DNA of 49,812 bases from Bradyrhizobium neotropicale (GTDB taxonomy: Bacteria; Pseudomonadota; Alphaproteobacteria; Rhizobiales; Xanthobacteraceae): positions 1-49,812 of the forward strand of contig NZ_LSEF01000063.1 of assembly GCF_001641695.1 (NCBI RefSeq), read 5' to 3'. Positions 24,184 to 32,404 of the stretch are shown here, in pieces. Below the pieces are notes generated by a model that worked only from the letters and a program-made list of their open reading frames with translations, did no database searches and was not told the origin of the DNA. The position numbers were made by a program, and so were the translations under genes. Position 1 is the stretch's first letter. Each line of letters begins with the position of its first letter.

Positions 24184-24272
24184 CTCCTCTCCCTCTCCCC
24201 GTTCTTACGGGGAGAGGCCTGCCTCTCTTCTCCCTCTCCCCGCGAAGAGCGGGGAGAGGGAGAAGAGAGAGC
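24184..24272. repeat. Palindromic repeat, CTCTCCCCG type
   Basis: CTCTCCCCGTT...CGGGGAGAG and CTCTCCCCGCGAAGAGCGGGGAGAG arms in tandem, together forming stems in the mRNA between the binding-protein and permease genes. Such a stem can protect the upstream message and raise the yield of the binding protein relative to the permeases. Confidence 0.75.
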
Positions 24273-24342
24273 GGGGCGAGGTGAAGAGTACCCGGTACTC
24301 GCTTCGAACAAGTCATCAGGGCCGCGCGGCCCGGGAGAACCC

Positions 24343-25218
24343 ATGTCCAATCTGTTCGATCTTCTGGTCGCGGGACTTGCCGCAGGCGCCATCTACGCAC
24401 TGGTGGCGGTCGGCTTCACGCTATTATGGCAGACCTCGCAGACCATCAACTTCGCGCAAGGCGAGTTCGTGATGCTGCCGGCGTTCCTGATGCTGGCGGC
24501 GATGCATGTGGGAGCGCCATTCTGGCTCGCGATCATCCTCGGAATCCTGCTCTCGATGATCCTTCTCGGCCTCGCCTTCAAGATGCTGCTGGTCGACCCG
24601 ATGATGCGTCACGGCGTGCTGCCGCTCGCGATTGCCACCATGGCACTGGCGATCGGCATCAAGGAGGCGGTGAAGCAGTTCTTCAGCGCCGAAGCCTCGC
24701 CCTTCCCTTCGATCGTGCCGACCGGCGACATCTCGGTGCTCGGTCACGCCGTCTCGCTGCAGAGCATCGGCGTGCTCGTCGTCGCCATTCTCGCGGTCTT
24801 CGGCCTGACCGCGCTTTTGAACCGCACCTCGCTCGGCCACCAGATGCAGGCGGCGGCGCAGAACCCGACGGTGGCGCGCATCATTGGCGTGCCCGTCGAG
24901 CGGATGATCCTCCTGACCTTCCTGATCAACGCCTTCCTGGTCGCGCTGGCCTCGCTGCTGATCACGCCGATCTATCTGGCAAAATTCTCTTCCGGTGAGG
25001 TGCTGGGCCAGGCCGCCTTCATCGCCGCGATCGTCGGCGGCTTCAACCAGGTGCGCGGCGCGATCGCCGGCGGCCTGTTGATCGGCGTGCTCGACAATCT
25101 CGCGGCAAGCTATGTCTCGACCCAATATCGCGCCGCCGTGCCGCTGATCTTCCTGATCGTCGTCATCCTGTTCCGGCCGCAAGGATTGCTCGGCCGCGCC
25201 GAGGAGCGCACGGTATGA
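24343..25218 (+). CDS. HAAT-type ABC transporter permease, LivH-like
   Basis: A 291-aa polytopic membrane protein. The LivH landmark is ALVAVGFTLLWQTSQTINFAQG near the N-terminus (shown without its last residues), and the ATPase-contact loop is MQAAAQNPTVARIIGVPVER. It overlaps the next permease gene by 4 bp (ATGA). Second gene of the transporter for the putative hydroaromatic substrate. Confidence 0.92.
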   Translation: MSNLFDLLVAGLAAGAIYALVAVGFTLLWQTSQTINFAQGEFVMLPAFLMLAAMHVGAPFWLAIILGILLSMILLGLAFKMLLVDPMMRHGVLPLAIATMALAIGIKEAVKQFFSAEASPFPSIVPTGDISVLGHAVSLQSIGVLVVAILAVFGLTALLNRTSLGHQMQAAAQNPTVARIIGVPVERMILLTFLINAFLVALASLLITPIYLAKFSSGEVLGQAAFIAAIVGGFNQVRGAIAGGLLIGVLDNLAASYVSTQYRAAVPLIFLIVVILFRPQGLLGRAEERTV

Positions 25219-26213
25219 GCGGATTTGCCAAACCCCTGAAGATCGCGCTCCTCCTCGCCGTCGTCGCTGGCCTGATCGTGGTCCCCATGAACTTCAACCG
25301 CTACGGCCTGTTCATCCTGAGCCAGTGGGCGGTGATGACCATCGCCGCGATGGGGCTCAACCTCACGCTCGGCTATGCCGGCCAGGTCTCGCTGGCGCAG
25401 GGCGCCTTCGTCGGCATTGGCGCCTATGCCGCCGCGATCATGACGACCCATGGCTGGCCGCTGCCGGCGGCGATCGTGGTGGCGATCGTGTCGAGCTTCG
25501 CGGTCGGCTGGGTGCTCGGCTATCCGGCGCTGCGCGTGCAGCACCATTACCTCGCCTTCGTCACGCTCGCCTTCTCCACCCTCGCCTTCCTGGTGTTCCG
25601 CAACGAGAGCTGGCTCACCGGTGGCATCTACGGCATCTCCAACATTCCGCGGCCACACATCTTTGGCCTCGCGACCAACAAGCCGCTGCCGTTCTACTAT
25701 GTCTGCCTCGGTTCGCTCGCAATCGTGTCGGTCGCGGTGTGGTGGCTGATCCGCTCGCCCTGGGGCCGCGCCTTCATGGCGCTGCGCGAAAATCCGCTGC
25801 GCGCGCAGTCGCTCGGTGTCGATACGCGGCGCTACACGCTGATGGCCTTTGCGATCGGCTCGGCACTCGGCGGCGTCGCCGGCGCGCTCTATGCCCCGCT
25901 GACGCAATATATCGACCCCGTACCGTTCAACCTGTCGCTCTCGCTCGACCTGTTGATGATGGTGATCGTCGGCGGCGCCGGCTTCTACTTCGGCCCGTTC
26001 CTGGGGGCGATGATCGCGGTGCTGCTGCCGGAATGGCTGCGCTTCACCGAGGGCTACTATTTGATGCTTTATGCGATCGCGGTGATCCTGCTGCTGATCT
26101 GGTCGCCGACGGGCATTCTCGGAATCCTCGATCGCTACATGGCCGCGCGCCGCACCAAGGCAGCCTCCGCGCTGCGCGCCGTTGCCAAATCACGCCTGGA
26201 GACGGCGCAATGA
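25215..26213 (+). CDS. HAAT-type ABC transporter permease, LivM-like
   Basis: A 332-aa membrane permease with the LivM motif LGYAGQVSLAQGAFVGIGAY and the coupling-loop LRENPLRAQSLGVDTRRY. It overlaps genes on both sides by 4 bp, so it is translationally coupled in the operon. The C-terminus ends in a basic tail after the last membrane segment. Confidence 0.92.
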   Translation: MSGFAKPLKIALLLAVVAGLIVVPMNFNRYGLFILSQWAVMTIAAMGLNLTLGYAGQVSLAQGAFVGIGAYAAAIMTTHGWPLPAAIVVAIVSSFAVGWVLGYPALRVQHHYLAFVTLAFSTLAFLVFRNESWLTGGIYGISNIPRPHIFGLATNKPLPFYYVCLGSLAIVSVAVWWLIRSPWGRAFMALRENPLRAQSLGVDTRRYTLMAFAIGSALGGVAGALYAPLTQYIDPVPFNLSLSLDLLMMVIVGGAGFYFGPFLGAMIAVLLPEWLRFTEGYYLMLYAIAVILLLIWSPTGILGILDRYMAARRTKAASALRAVAKSRLETAQ

Positions 26214-26953
26214 GTGCGGTTCTCGAAGTCACCAACATCAAGAAAAATTTCGGCGGCATCAGCGCCGTCGACGGCGTCAGCTTCGACGTCCGCGAGGGCG
26301 AGATCCTCGGCCTGATCGGGCCGAACGGCTGCGGCAAGTCGACCCTGTTCAACTGCATCCTCGGCCAGCTCACCCCGAGCAGCGGCGAGGTCAAGCTCGA
26401 CGGCAAGACGGTGACGGGCCTGCGCCCGTCCGAGCTCAACAAGCTCGGCGTCAGCCGCACCTTCCAGCTCCTGCAGGTGTTTCCAAAGCTCTCGGTGCGC
26501 GAGAACCTGATCCTTGCCGGGCAGGAGCACCAGGGCAACATGGCCTCGCGCCTGGTCGGCCGCTCCGACGCCGGATTGACGGGCGCCGCCGACCAGATGA
26601 TCGGCTTCTTCAAGCTCGATCATCTCGCCGCCGAGCCGGCCGGCGGCCTTTCCTACGGCCAGCAGAAGCTGCTCGACGCCGCCATGGCCTTCATGGGCGG
26701 ACCGCGCCTGGTGCTGCTCGACGAGCCCGCCGGCGGCGTCAACCCGTCGATGCTGGCCGACCTGAAGGATCGCCTCGTCGCAATCAACCGCGAGAAGAAC
26801 GCCACCTTCGTCGTGATCGAGCACAACATGGAATTCGTGATGTCGCTGTGCTCGCGCGTGATGGTGATGGCGGAAGGCAAGGTGCTGGCGATGGGACGGC
26901 CGGACGAAGTCCGGAAAAACCCCGCCGTGATCGAAGCCTATCTGGGACATTGA
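26210..26953 (+). CDS. HAAT-type ABC transporter ATPase, LivG-like
   Basis: A 247-aa ATPase with Walker A GPNGCGKST (37-45), signature LSYGQQKLLDAAMAF and Walker B RLVLLDEPAGGVNP. The frame is open far upstream through the permease gene, but the start is ATG at 26210 in an ATGA overlap with the LivM-like stop. It pairs with the LivF-like ATPase that follows 11 bp later. Confidence 0.92.
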   Translation: MSAVLEVTNIKKNFGGISAVDGVSFDVREGEILGLIGPNGCGKSTLFNCILGQLTPSSGEVKLDGKTVTGLRPSELNKLGVSRTFQLLQVFPKLSVRENLILAGQEHQGNMASRLVGRSDAGLTGAADQMIGFFKLDHLAAEPAGGLSYGQQKLLDAAMAFMGGPRLVLLDEPAGGVNPSMLADLKDRLVAINREKNATFVVIEHNMEFVMSLCSRVMVMAEGKVLAMGRPDEVRKNPAVIEAYLGH

Positions 26954-26964
26954 GGGAGCGAGCC

Positions 26965-27699
26965 ATGAGCGATCCGATCCTCTCGGTTCACAATCTCGTC
27001 GGCGGCTATGGCAAGATGACCATCCTGAACGGCACGACCTTCGCCGTGCCGCAGGCGACCATCACCACCATCATCGGTCCCAACGGCGCCGGCAAGTCGA
27101 CGGTGTTCAAGGCGATCTTCGGCCTGTTGAAGCTGCGCGAGGGCAAGATCAGCTTTGCGAACCGCGACGTCACGAACTTGAGCCAGCGCGCGCTGCTCAA
27201 CGCCGGCATCTGCTACGTGCCGCAGGGCCGCAACATCTTCCCCGAGCTGTCGGTCCGCCACAATATCGAGCTCGGCGGCGTCGCGGCGAAGGGCATCGAC
27301 TTACCGAGCCGGATCGAGGCCGCGCTCGACCTGTTTCCGGCGCTACGGCGTAAATCCACGCAGCAGGCCTCGACGCTGTCGGGCGGCGAGCAGAAGCAGC
27401 TCGAGATCGCGCGCTCGCTCCTGCTTGAGCCGAAGCTCGTGCTGATCGACGAGCCCTCGATCGGCCTGTCGCCGCTGATGGTGCAGCAGACCTTCGATAT
27501 CCTCAAATCCCTGCGCGACCGCGGCGTCACCATCCTGATGATCGAGCAGAACGCGCGCTCGGCGCTGGAGATCTCCGATTTCGGCATCGTGCTCGAGCTT
27601 GGCCAGACCCGCATGGTCGGCGGCGCGAAGCGCATCCTGAACGACCCGCGCATCGGGCAACTTTTCCTCGGCGGCGCCATGGAGGAGAGTGCGGCATGA
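26965..27699 (+). CDS. HAAT-type ABC transporter ATPase, LivF-like
   Basis: A 244-aa ATPase with Walker A GPNGAGKST (38-46), signature LSGGEQKQLEIARSL and Walker B KLVLIDEPSIGL. Start ATG at 26965 follows GGGAGCGAGCC. Its stop overlaps the start of the oxidoreductase gene (ATGA), linking the transporter to the catabolic enzymes in one operon. Confidence 0.92.
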   Translation: MSDPILSVHNLVGGYGKMTILNGTTFAVPQATITTIIGPNGAGKSTVFKAIFGLLKLREGKISFANRDVTNLSQRALLNAGICYVPQGRNIFPELSVRHNIELGGVAAKGIDLPSRIEAALDLFPALRRKSTQQASTLSGGEQKQLEIARSLLLEPKLVLIDEPSIGLSPLMVQQTFDILKSLRDRGVTILMIEQNARSALEISDFGIVLELGQTRMVGGAKRILNDPRIGQLFLGGAMEESAA

Positions 27700-28754
27700 G
27701 CGCGCAAATGCGCATCGCCGTTGCCGGCGCCGGCCTGATCGGCCGGCGTCATGTCGAATTGATCGAGGCATCAAGGGATTGCGTGCTTGCCGGCATTGCC
27801 GATCCCTCGCCTGCGGCAAAAGACTTTGCGCAGGCGCGCAATGTAAATTGGTACGCGGACCATCGCGCGCTGCTGGAGCAGGAGAAGCCTGACGGCCTCA
27901 TCATCGCTTCGCCGAACACACTGCATCTGCCGATGGCGCTCGATTGCGCAGCGGCAGGCGTGCCGGCGCTGATCGAAAAGCCGGTGACCGATACGGTTGC
28001 CGCCGCGCAGCGCCTGTGCGCTGCCGTCAAGCGAACCGGCGCGCCAATGCTGGTCGGCCATCACCGCAGGCACAATCCGATCATCAAGGCTGCACGTGAG
28101 GCAGTCGCGACCGGAAAGCTCGGCCGGCTGACTGCCGTGGCCGGGCTGTGGCTCCTGAAGAAGCCCGACGATTATTTCGAGGTGGCCTGGCGGCGCGAAG
28201 CGGGCGGCGGGCCACTCCTCATCAACCTCATCCATGACATCGACAACCTCCGCTTCATCTGCGGCGAGATCGCCGAGGTGCAGGCGCTGACCTCGAACAT
28301 GGTCCGCGGCTTTCCAGTCGAAGACACCGCGGCACTGTTGTTGCGCTTCGCCAGCGGCGCGCTGGGAACGGTGACCGTATCGGACGCGACACCGGCGCCA
28401 TGGAGCTGGGAGCTGAGCTCGGGCGAGAACGCGGCGTATCCGAAGCAGGATCAGCCCTGTTACGTCTTCGCCGCGACGAACGGCTCGCTGTCGGTGCCGA
28501 CCATGGAGCTGTGGTCCTATCCGAAGAATCCCGGCTGGCACGCGCCGCTGCTTCGCGAGGCCGTCGCACTCTCCAGGTACGATCCGCTCGCCGAGCAGCT
28601 CCGGCATTTCCTGTCCGTCATCGCAGGCCGCGAACAGCCGCTGATTTCCGTTGAGGATGCGATGGGAACGCTGGCCGTCGTCGAAGCCGTCAGTGAAGCC
28701 GCCCGCACAGGGCTCATCATATCGCCGGGCCGGATCATGGAGCAGGCAGCATGA
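27696..28754 (+). CDS. Gfo/Idh/MocA-family oxidoreductase in the hydroaromatic operon
   Basis: A 352-aa NAD(P)-dependent dehydrogenase. The nucleotide-binding motif is GAGLIG (11-16), the EKP active-site motif is at 94-96 (LIEKPVTD), and the catalytic His region is LINLIHDIDNLRF. The family oxidises polyols, sugars and related cyclic alcohols. Overlaps by 4 bp with both neighbours. In this setting it may oxidise quinate, shikimate or a related cyclitol, giving the operon two dehydrogenases. The exact substrate is not determinable here. Confidence 0.88.
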   Translation: MSAQMRIAVAGAGLIGRRHVELIEASRDCVLAGIADPSPAAKDFAQARNVNWYADHRALLEQEKPDGLIIASPNTLHLPMALDCAAAGVPALIEKPVTDTVAAAQRLCAAVKRTGAPMLVGHHRRHNPIIKAAREAVATGKLGRLTAVAGLWLLKKPDDYFEVAWRREAGGGPLLINLIHDIDNLRFICGEIAEVQALTSNMVRGFPVEDTAALLLRFASGALGTVTVSDATPAPWSWELSSGENAAYPKQDQPCYVFAATNGSLSVPTMELWSYPKNPGWHAPLLREAVALSRYDPLAEQLRHFLSVIAGREQPLISVEDAMGTLAVVEAVSEAARTGLIISPGRIMEQAA

Positions 28755-30622
28755 ACAAGCGCTCGATCGCGACCGTCTCCCTCTCCGGCGCTCTAGATGA
28801 AAAGCTCCGCGCCATCGCGGCGGCCGGCTTCGACGCGGTCGAGATTTTCGAGAACGATCTCTTGTCCTTCGGCGCAGGCCCCCGCGACATCGCAAAGCTC
28901 TGCCGCGATCTCAATCTCGCGATCTGCGCGTTCCAGCCGTTCCGCGATTTCGAAGGCATGCCGGAGCCGCAACGCGCCCGCAATTTCGCCCGCGCCGAGC
29001 GCAAGTTCGACCTGATGCAGGAGCTCGGGACCGACCTGCTTCTGATCTGCTCCAACGTCTCCCCAAGCTCGCTCGGCGGCATCGATCGCGCCGCGGACGA
29101 TTTTCGTGAGCTCGGCGCGCGCGCGGTCGAGCGTGGCTTGCGCGTCGGCTACGAGGCGCTGGCCTGGGGGCGCCATGTCAACGACTACCGCGACGCCTGG
29201 GAGATCGTGCGGCGCGCCGATCATCCCGCGATCGGGGTCATCCTCGACAGCTTTCACGCCTTGGCGCCGGGCTTTCCGACCCGCGCGATGGCGTCGATCC
29301 CCGGTGACAAGATCTTTCTGGTGCAGCTTGCGGACGCGCCGAGGCTCGAGCTCGACATCCTGTCGTGGAGCCGGCATTTCCGCTCCTTCCCCGGCCAGGG
29401 CGATTTGCCGGTCGGCGAGTTCATGGAGGCGATCGCGGCGACCGGCTATGCCGGGCCGCTGTCGCTGGAGATTTTCAACGACCAGTTCCGCGCCGGCTCG
29501 GCCGCGCAGACCGCGATCGACGGCCTGCGCTCACTCATTCTGTTGGAAGACCAGCTTGCACCGGATTGGCCGAAGCTGATCGGCGAGCCGCTCGCGCCGA
29601 AGGCCAAAAGCCGCGGCACCGGCTTCGTCGAGTTTGCTGTCAACGAGACCAAGGCGGACGATCTCGCCCGCCTGTTCGCGCAGCTCGGCTTCCGCAAGAC
29701 TGGCAGGCACCACAGCAAGGCGGTGGAGCGCTGGTCGCAAGGCAAGGTCGAGCTGGTGATCAATTGCGAGACCGACGGCTTCGCGCATTCGCACTACGTC
29801 ACGCACGGCCCCGGCGTCTGCGCCATTGCGCTCGATGTCGACAATGCCGGCCTCGCCATGCAGCGAGCCGAGACGCTGAAGGCGCGCACCTTCTATCAGC
29901 CGGTCGGGCCGGGCGAGCTGGAGATCCCCGCGATCCATGGTGTCGGCGGCAGCCTTTTGTATTTCCTCGATCAAGCCGGCAAGAACTGGGACACGGATTT
30001 CGAGACGATTGCGGGCAACGCAAATGCGGACGCGTTGCTCGCCGTCGACCACATCGCGCAGTCGATGCCCTATGACGAGATGCTGTCGTGGCTGTTGTTC
30101 TACACCGGCATTCTCGATCTGACGCGGCTGCCGCAGATGGAGATCGCCGATCCCAGGGGGCTCGTGCAGAGCCAGGCCGTCATCAATGGCGACCGGAGCC
30201 TGCGCTTTGTGCTCAACGGCTCATCCGCCAACCGCACGCTGCCGGCGCGGTTCATCTCGGAATTCTTCGGCTCGGGCGTGCAGCACGTCGCGTTCTCGTG
30301 CGAGGACATCTTTGCGACGGTTGCCGCGATGCGCGCACGCGGCGCCGACTTCCTCGATATTCCAGACAACTACTACGACGACATTGAAGCCAAATACGAC
30401 CTTGCACCGGAGGTCATGGCGAAGCTTCACGCCAATCATATCCTCTATGACCGCGAGGGCGACGGCGAGTTCTTCCAGGTCTACACCCACATTTTCGACG
30501 AGCGCTTCTTCTTCGAGATCGTCGAGCGAAGGAGCTATCGGGGATTTGGCGCAGCCAACGCGGGGATCCGTCTCGCCGCGCAAGCGCGCGAAGTGCGGCC
30601 CGCCAGCGTGCCACGGGTGTAG
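28751..30622 (+). CDS. quiC: 3-Dehydroshikimate dehydratase fused to an HPPD-like domain (QuiC type)
   Basis: A 623-aa two-domain protein. The N-terminal TIM barrel (about 1-275) dehydrates 3-dehydroshikimate to protocatechuate. Glu135, Asp166, Gln192 and Glu240 fall where the metal ligands of Pseudomonas QuiC1 are, in YEALAWG, ILDSFH, VQLADAP and LSLEIF. The C-terminal part (about 290-600) is a VOC fold like 4-hydroxyphenylpyruvate dioxygenase, and all three iron ligands appear kept: His434 (VDHIAQ), His512 (QHVAFS), Glu589 (FEIVER). Last gene of the operon, overlapping the oxidoreductase by 4 bp. Protocatechuate would go to the beta-ketoadipate pathway, encoded elsewhere. Confidence 0.93.
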   Translation: MNKRSIATVSLSGALDEKLRAIAAAGFDAVEIFENDLLSFGAGPRDIAKLCRDLNLAICAFQPFRDFEGMPEPQRARNFARAERKFDLMQELGTDLLLICSNVSPSSLGGIDRAADDFRELGARAVERGLRVGYEALAWGRHVNDYRDAWEIVRRADHPAIGVILDSFHALAPGFPTRAMASIPGDKIFLVQLADAPRLELDILSWSRHFRSFPGQGDLPVGEFMEAIAATGYAGPLSLEIFNDQFRAGSAAQTAIDGLRSLILLEDQLAPDWPKLIGEPLAPKAKSRGTGFVEFAVNETKADDLARLFAQLGFRKTGRHHSKAVERWSQGKVELVINCETDGFAHSHYVTHGPGVCAIALDVDNAGLAMQRAETLKARTFYQPVGPGELEIPAIHGVGGSLLYFLDQAGKNWDTDFETIAGNANADALLAVDHIAQSMPYDEMLSWLLFYTGILDLTRLPQMEIADPRGLVQSQAVINGDRSLRFVLNGSSANRTLPARFISEFFGSGVQHVAFSCEDIFATVAAMRARGADFLDIPDNYYDDIEAKYDLAPEVMAKLHANHILYDREGDGEFFQVYTHIFDERFFFEIVERRSYRGFGAANAGIRLAAQAREVRPASVPRV

Positions 30623-30932
30623 GTGCCTCTTCGCCTCTCCCCGCCTGCGGGGAGAGGCCGGATTGCATCGAAGATGCAATCCGGGTGAGGGGGACTCTCC
30701 GCGAGTCTCATGAGCGCGATTGCGAACGCACAATCCGCGCCGTCATTGCGAGGAGCAAAGCGACGAAGCAATCCAGAATCTCTCCGCGGAAAGATTCTGG
30801 ATTGCTTCGCTTCGCTCGCAATGACGGAGAGGTGGAATTTTCGCGAACCTAACACCGAGCGTGCTCGCGGAAGCAGCCCCTCACCCCGCCCCTCTCCCCG
30901 TAGGAACGGGGAGAGGGAGAGGAGACCTCAGC
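30623..30932. other. Repeat-filled gap between convergent genes
   Basis: No gene is seen in these 310 bp. They hold three palindromic units in a row: a GCCTCTCCCCGC / GCGGGGAGAGGC stem with GGATTGCATC / GATGCAATCC arms (30630-30690), a CATTGCGAG-type repeat (30741-30826), and a CCCTCTCCCC...GGGGAGAGGG stem (30888-30925). They separate quiC from a convergent binding-protein gene and probably terminate both. Confidence 0.75.
30741..30826. repeat. Palindromic repeat, CATTGCGAG type, second copy
   Basis: CGTCATTGCGAG pairs with CTCGCAATGACG, with inner CAATCCAGAATC / GATTCTGGATTG arms around CTCCGCGGAAA. Same family as 14711-14790. Confidence 0.82.
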
Positions 30933-32105
30933 TCACTTCATCGGGCACTTGTCGTGGAAGCGATCCTGGTCGTTCTCGACGATGGTGGCGATTGTCTTCA
31001 GCGAGAGCTGGCCTTCGGCGTCCTTGACCACGTCCTGCAGATAGAAGCTCTGCACCGGGATGTGGTTGCTGCCGAACTTGAAGGCGCCGCGCAGCGACTT
31101 GAAGTTGGCCTTCTCCATCTCGGCCTTCATCGCATCCTTCTTGCCGGTGTCGCCCTTCACCGCGACCACCGCGCTGTTGATGAGCTGGGCGGCGTCATAG
31201 GCCTGGGCGCCGTAATAGGTCGGGCGCAGACCGGTGTATTTCTTGCGATAGTCGGCGACGAAGCGCTTGTTCTGCTCGTTGGGCAGGTCGTTGACCCATT
31301 CCTGCGCCCCGGGAACCCCGAGCGCATTCTCCTTCTGCAGCGGCAGCGAGAGCTCGTCGACGGTGAAGGCGGTGTAGAGCGGCATCGTGCTCTTCAGGCC
31401 GGCCTGCGCATATTGATTGAGGAACTGCACGCCGGCCGCGCCCGGATAGAATACGAAGATCGATTCGGCGCCGGAGGCGCGCGCCTTGGAGAGCTCGGCG
31501 GAGAAATCGAGCTGGCTCGGCCAGACCGTGTATTCCTCGCCCTTGATCTCGCCCTTGAAGGTGCTCTTCACGCCCGCGAGCATGTCCTTGCCGGCGGCGT
31601 AGTTCGGCCCGATCAGGAAGACGCTCTTCACGCCCTTCTGGTTCATGTAGAGGCCCATCGCCTGCGGCGTCTGGTCGTTCTGCCAGGAGGTCGAGAATAC
31701 GTAGGGCGAGCACAGCTCGCCGGCGAGCTGCGACGGACCGGCATTGGCCGAGATCATGAAGGTCTTCGAATCGACCGCGGTCTTCAGCGAGGCCAGCAGC
31801 ACGTTGGACCAGATGTAGCCGACGATGAAATCGACCTTGTCGGACTGCACCAGCTTCTCGGTCTTCTGCTTGCCGACATCCGGCTTCTGCTGGTCATCCT
31901 CGTAGATCACCTCGACCGGCTTGCCGTCCATCTTGCGCCCGAGATGATCGAGCGCCAACTCGAACGAGTTGCGCATGTCGTTGCCGATCACGGCGGTCGG
32001 GCCGCTGAACGTCGAAACGAAGCCGATCTTGATGGTGTCGCCGGCGAATGCCGGGCTTGCCAGCGCGAGCGCAGCCGCACCCGCCAGCCAGAATGCCGTC
32101 CTCAT
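30933..32105 (-). CDS. HAAT-type substrate-binding protein, orphan
   Basis: A 390-aa periplasmic binding protein with signal peptide MRTAFWLAGAAALALASPAFAG and LivK-type fold (DTIKIGFVSTFSGPTAVIGND; KPVEVIYEDDQQKPDVGKQK). Start at 32105 is chosen because the signal peptide begins there; the frame upstream to 32249 is not protein-like. No permease or ATPase genes accompany it. It might use the binding-protein-less transporter at 14855-18182. In this window of aromatic genes, an aromatic acid is a plausible ligand. Confidence 0.9.
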   Translation of the reverse strand: MRTAFWLAGAAALALASPAFAGDTIKIGFVSTFSGPTAVIGNDMRNSFELALDHLGRKMDGKPVEVIYEDDQQKPDVGKQKTEKLVQSDKVDFIVGYIWSNVLLASLKTAVDSKTFMISANAGPSQLAGELCSPYVFSTSWQNDQTPQAMGLYMNQKGVKSVFLIGPNYAAGKDMLAGVKSTFKGEIKGEEYTVWPSQLDFSAELSKARASGAESIFVFYPGAAGVQFLNQYAQAGLKSTMPLYTAFTVDELSLPLQKENALGVPGAQEWVNDLPNEQNKRFVADYRKKYTGLRPTYYGAQAYDAAQLINSAVVAVKGDTGKKDAMKAEMEKANFKSLRGAFKFGSNHIPVQSFYLQDVVKDAEGQLSLKTIATIVENDQDRFHDKCPMK

Positions 32106-32404
32106 AATCACTCCCCTCCTTGAATTATTGATCCCGGAAACGGAGTGATCGCCGCCCCGGGTCGTCTCTATTGAACGCAAAATCTGTCGGGCCGCCAATG
32201 GCTCAGCGCCCGCCCCTGCACCATATTTCGCCCCAATCGGGGATGGCAAGAAATATAATTCTACTCACTTTGGCGAAGCCTGCGGCGCTTTTTCGCGGAT
32301 ATCGATACATCCCGCCTATTCCCCAATTGATGACTGCTATTGGACCGCGGCGCCCGATCCGCTCTTAAATGAAGAGAAGAGATAGCGAGATTCGAGGACG
32401 CATC
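32106..32404. promoter_or_regulatory. Divergent promoter region
   Basis: 299 bp between the start of the minus-strand binding protein and the plus-strand dehydrogenase. AT-richer stretches at about 32245-32270 (GAAATATAATTCTA) and 32290-32345 are likely promoter positions. No strong palindrome was found. Confidence 0.4.

Noticed and set aside
24184..24272. Tandem CTCTCCCC stems considered as a CRISPR-like array
   Set aside because: The units are palindromes without regular spacers, and the same units are scattered singly through the window; no cas genes are present.
25325..26953. A 542-codon apparent fusion upstream of the LivG-like ATPase
   Set aside because: The first part is out of frame with the LivM-like permease. 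The ATPase proper begins at 26210.
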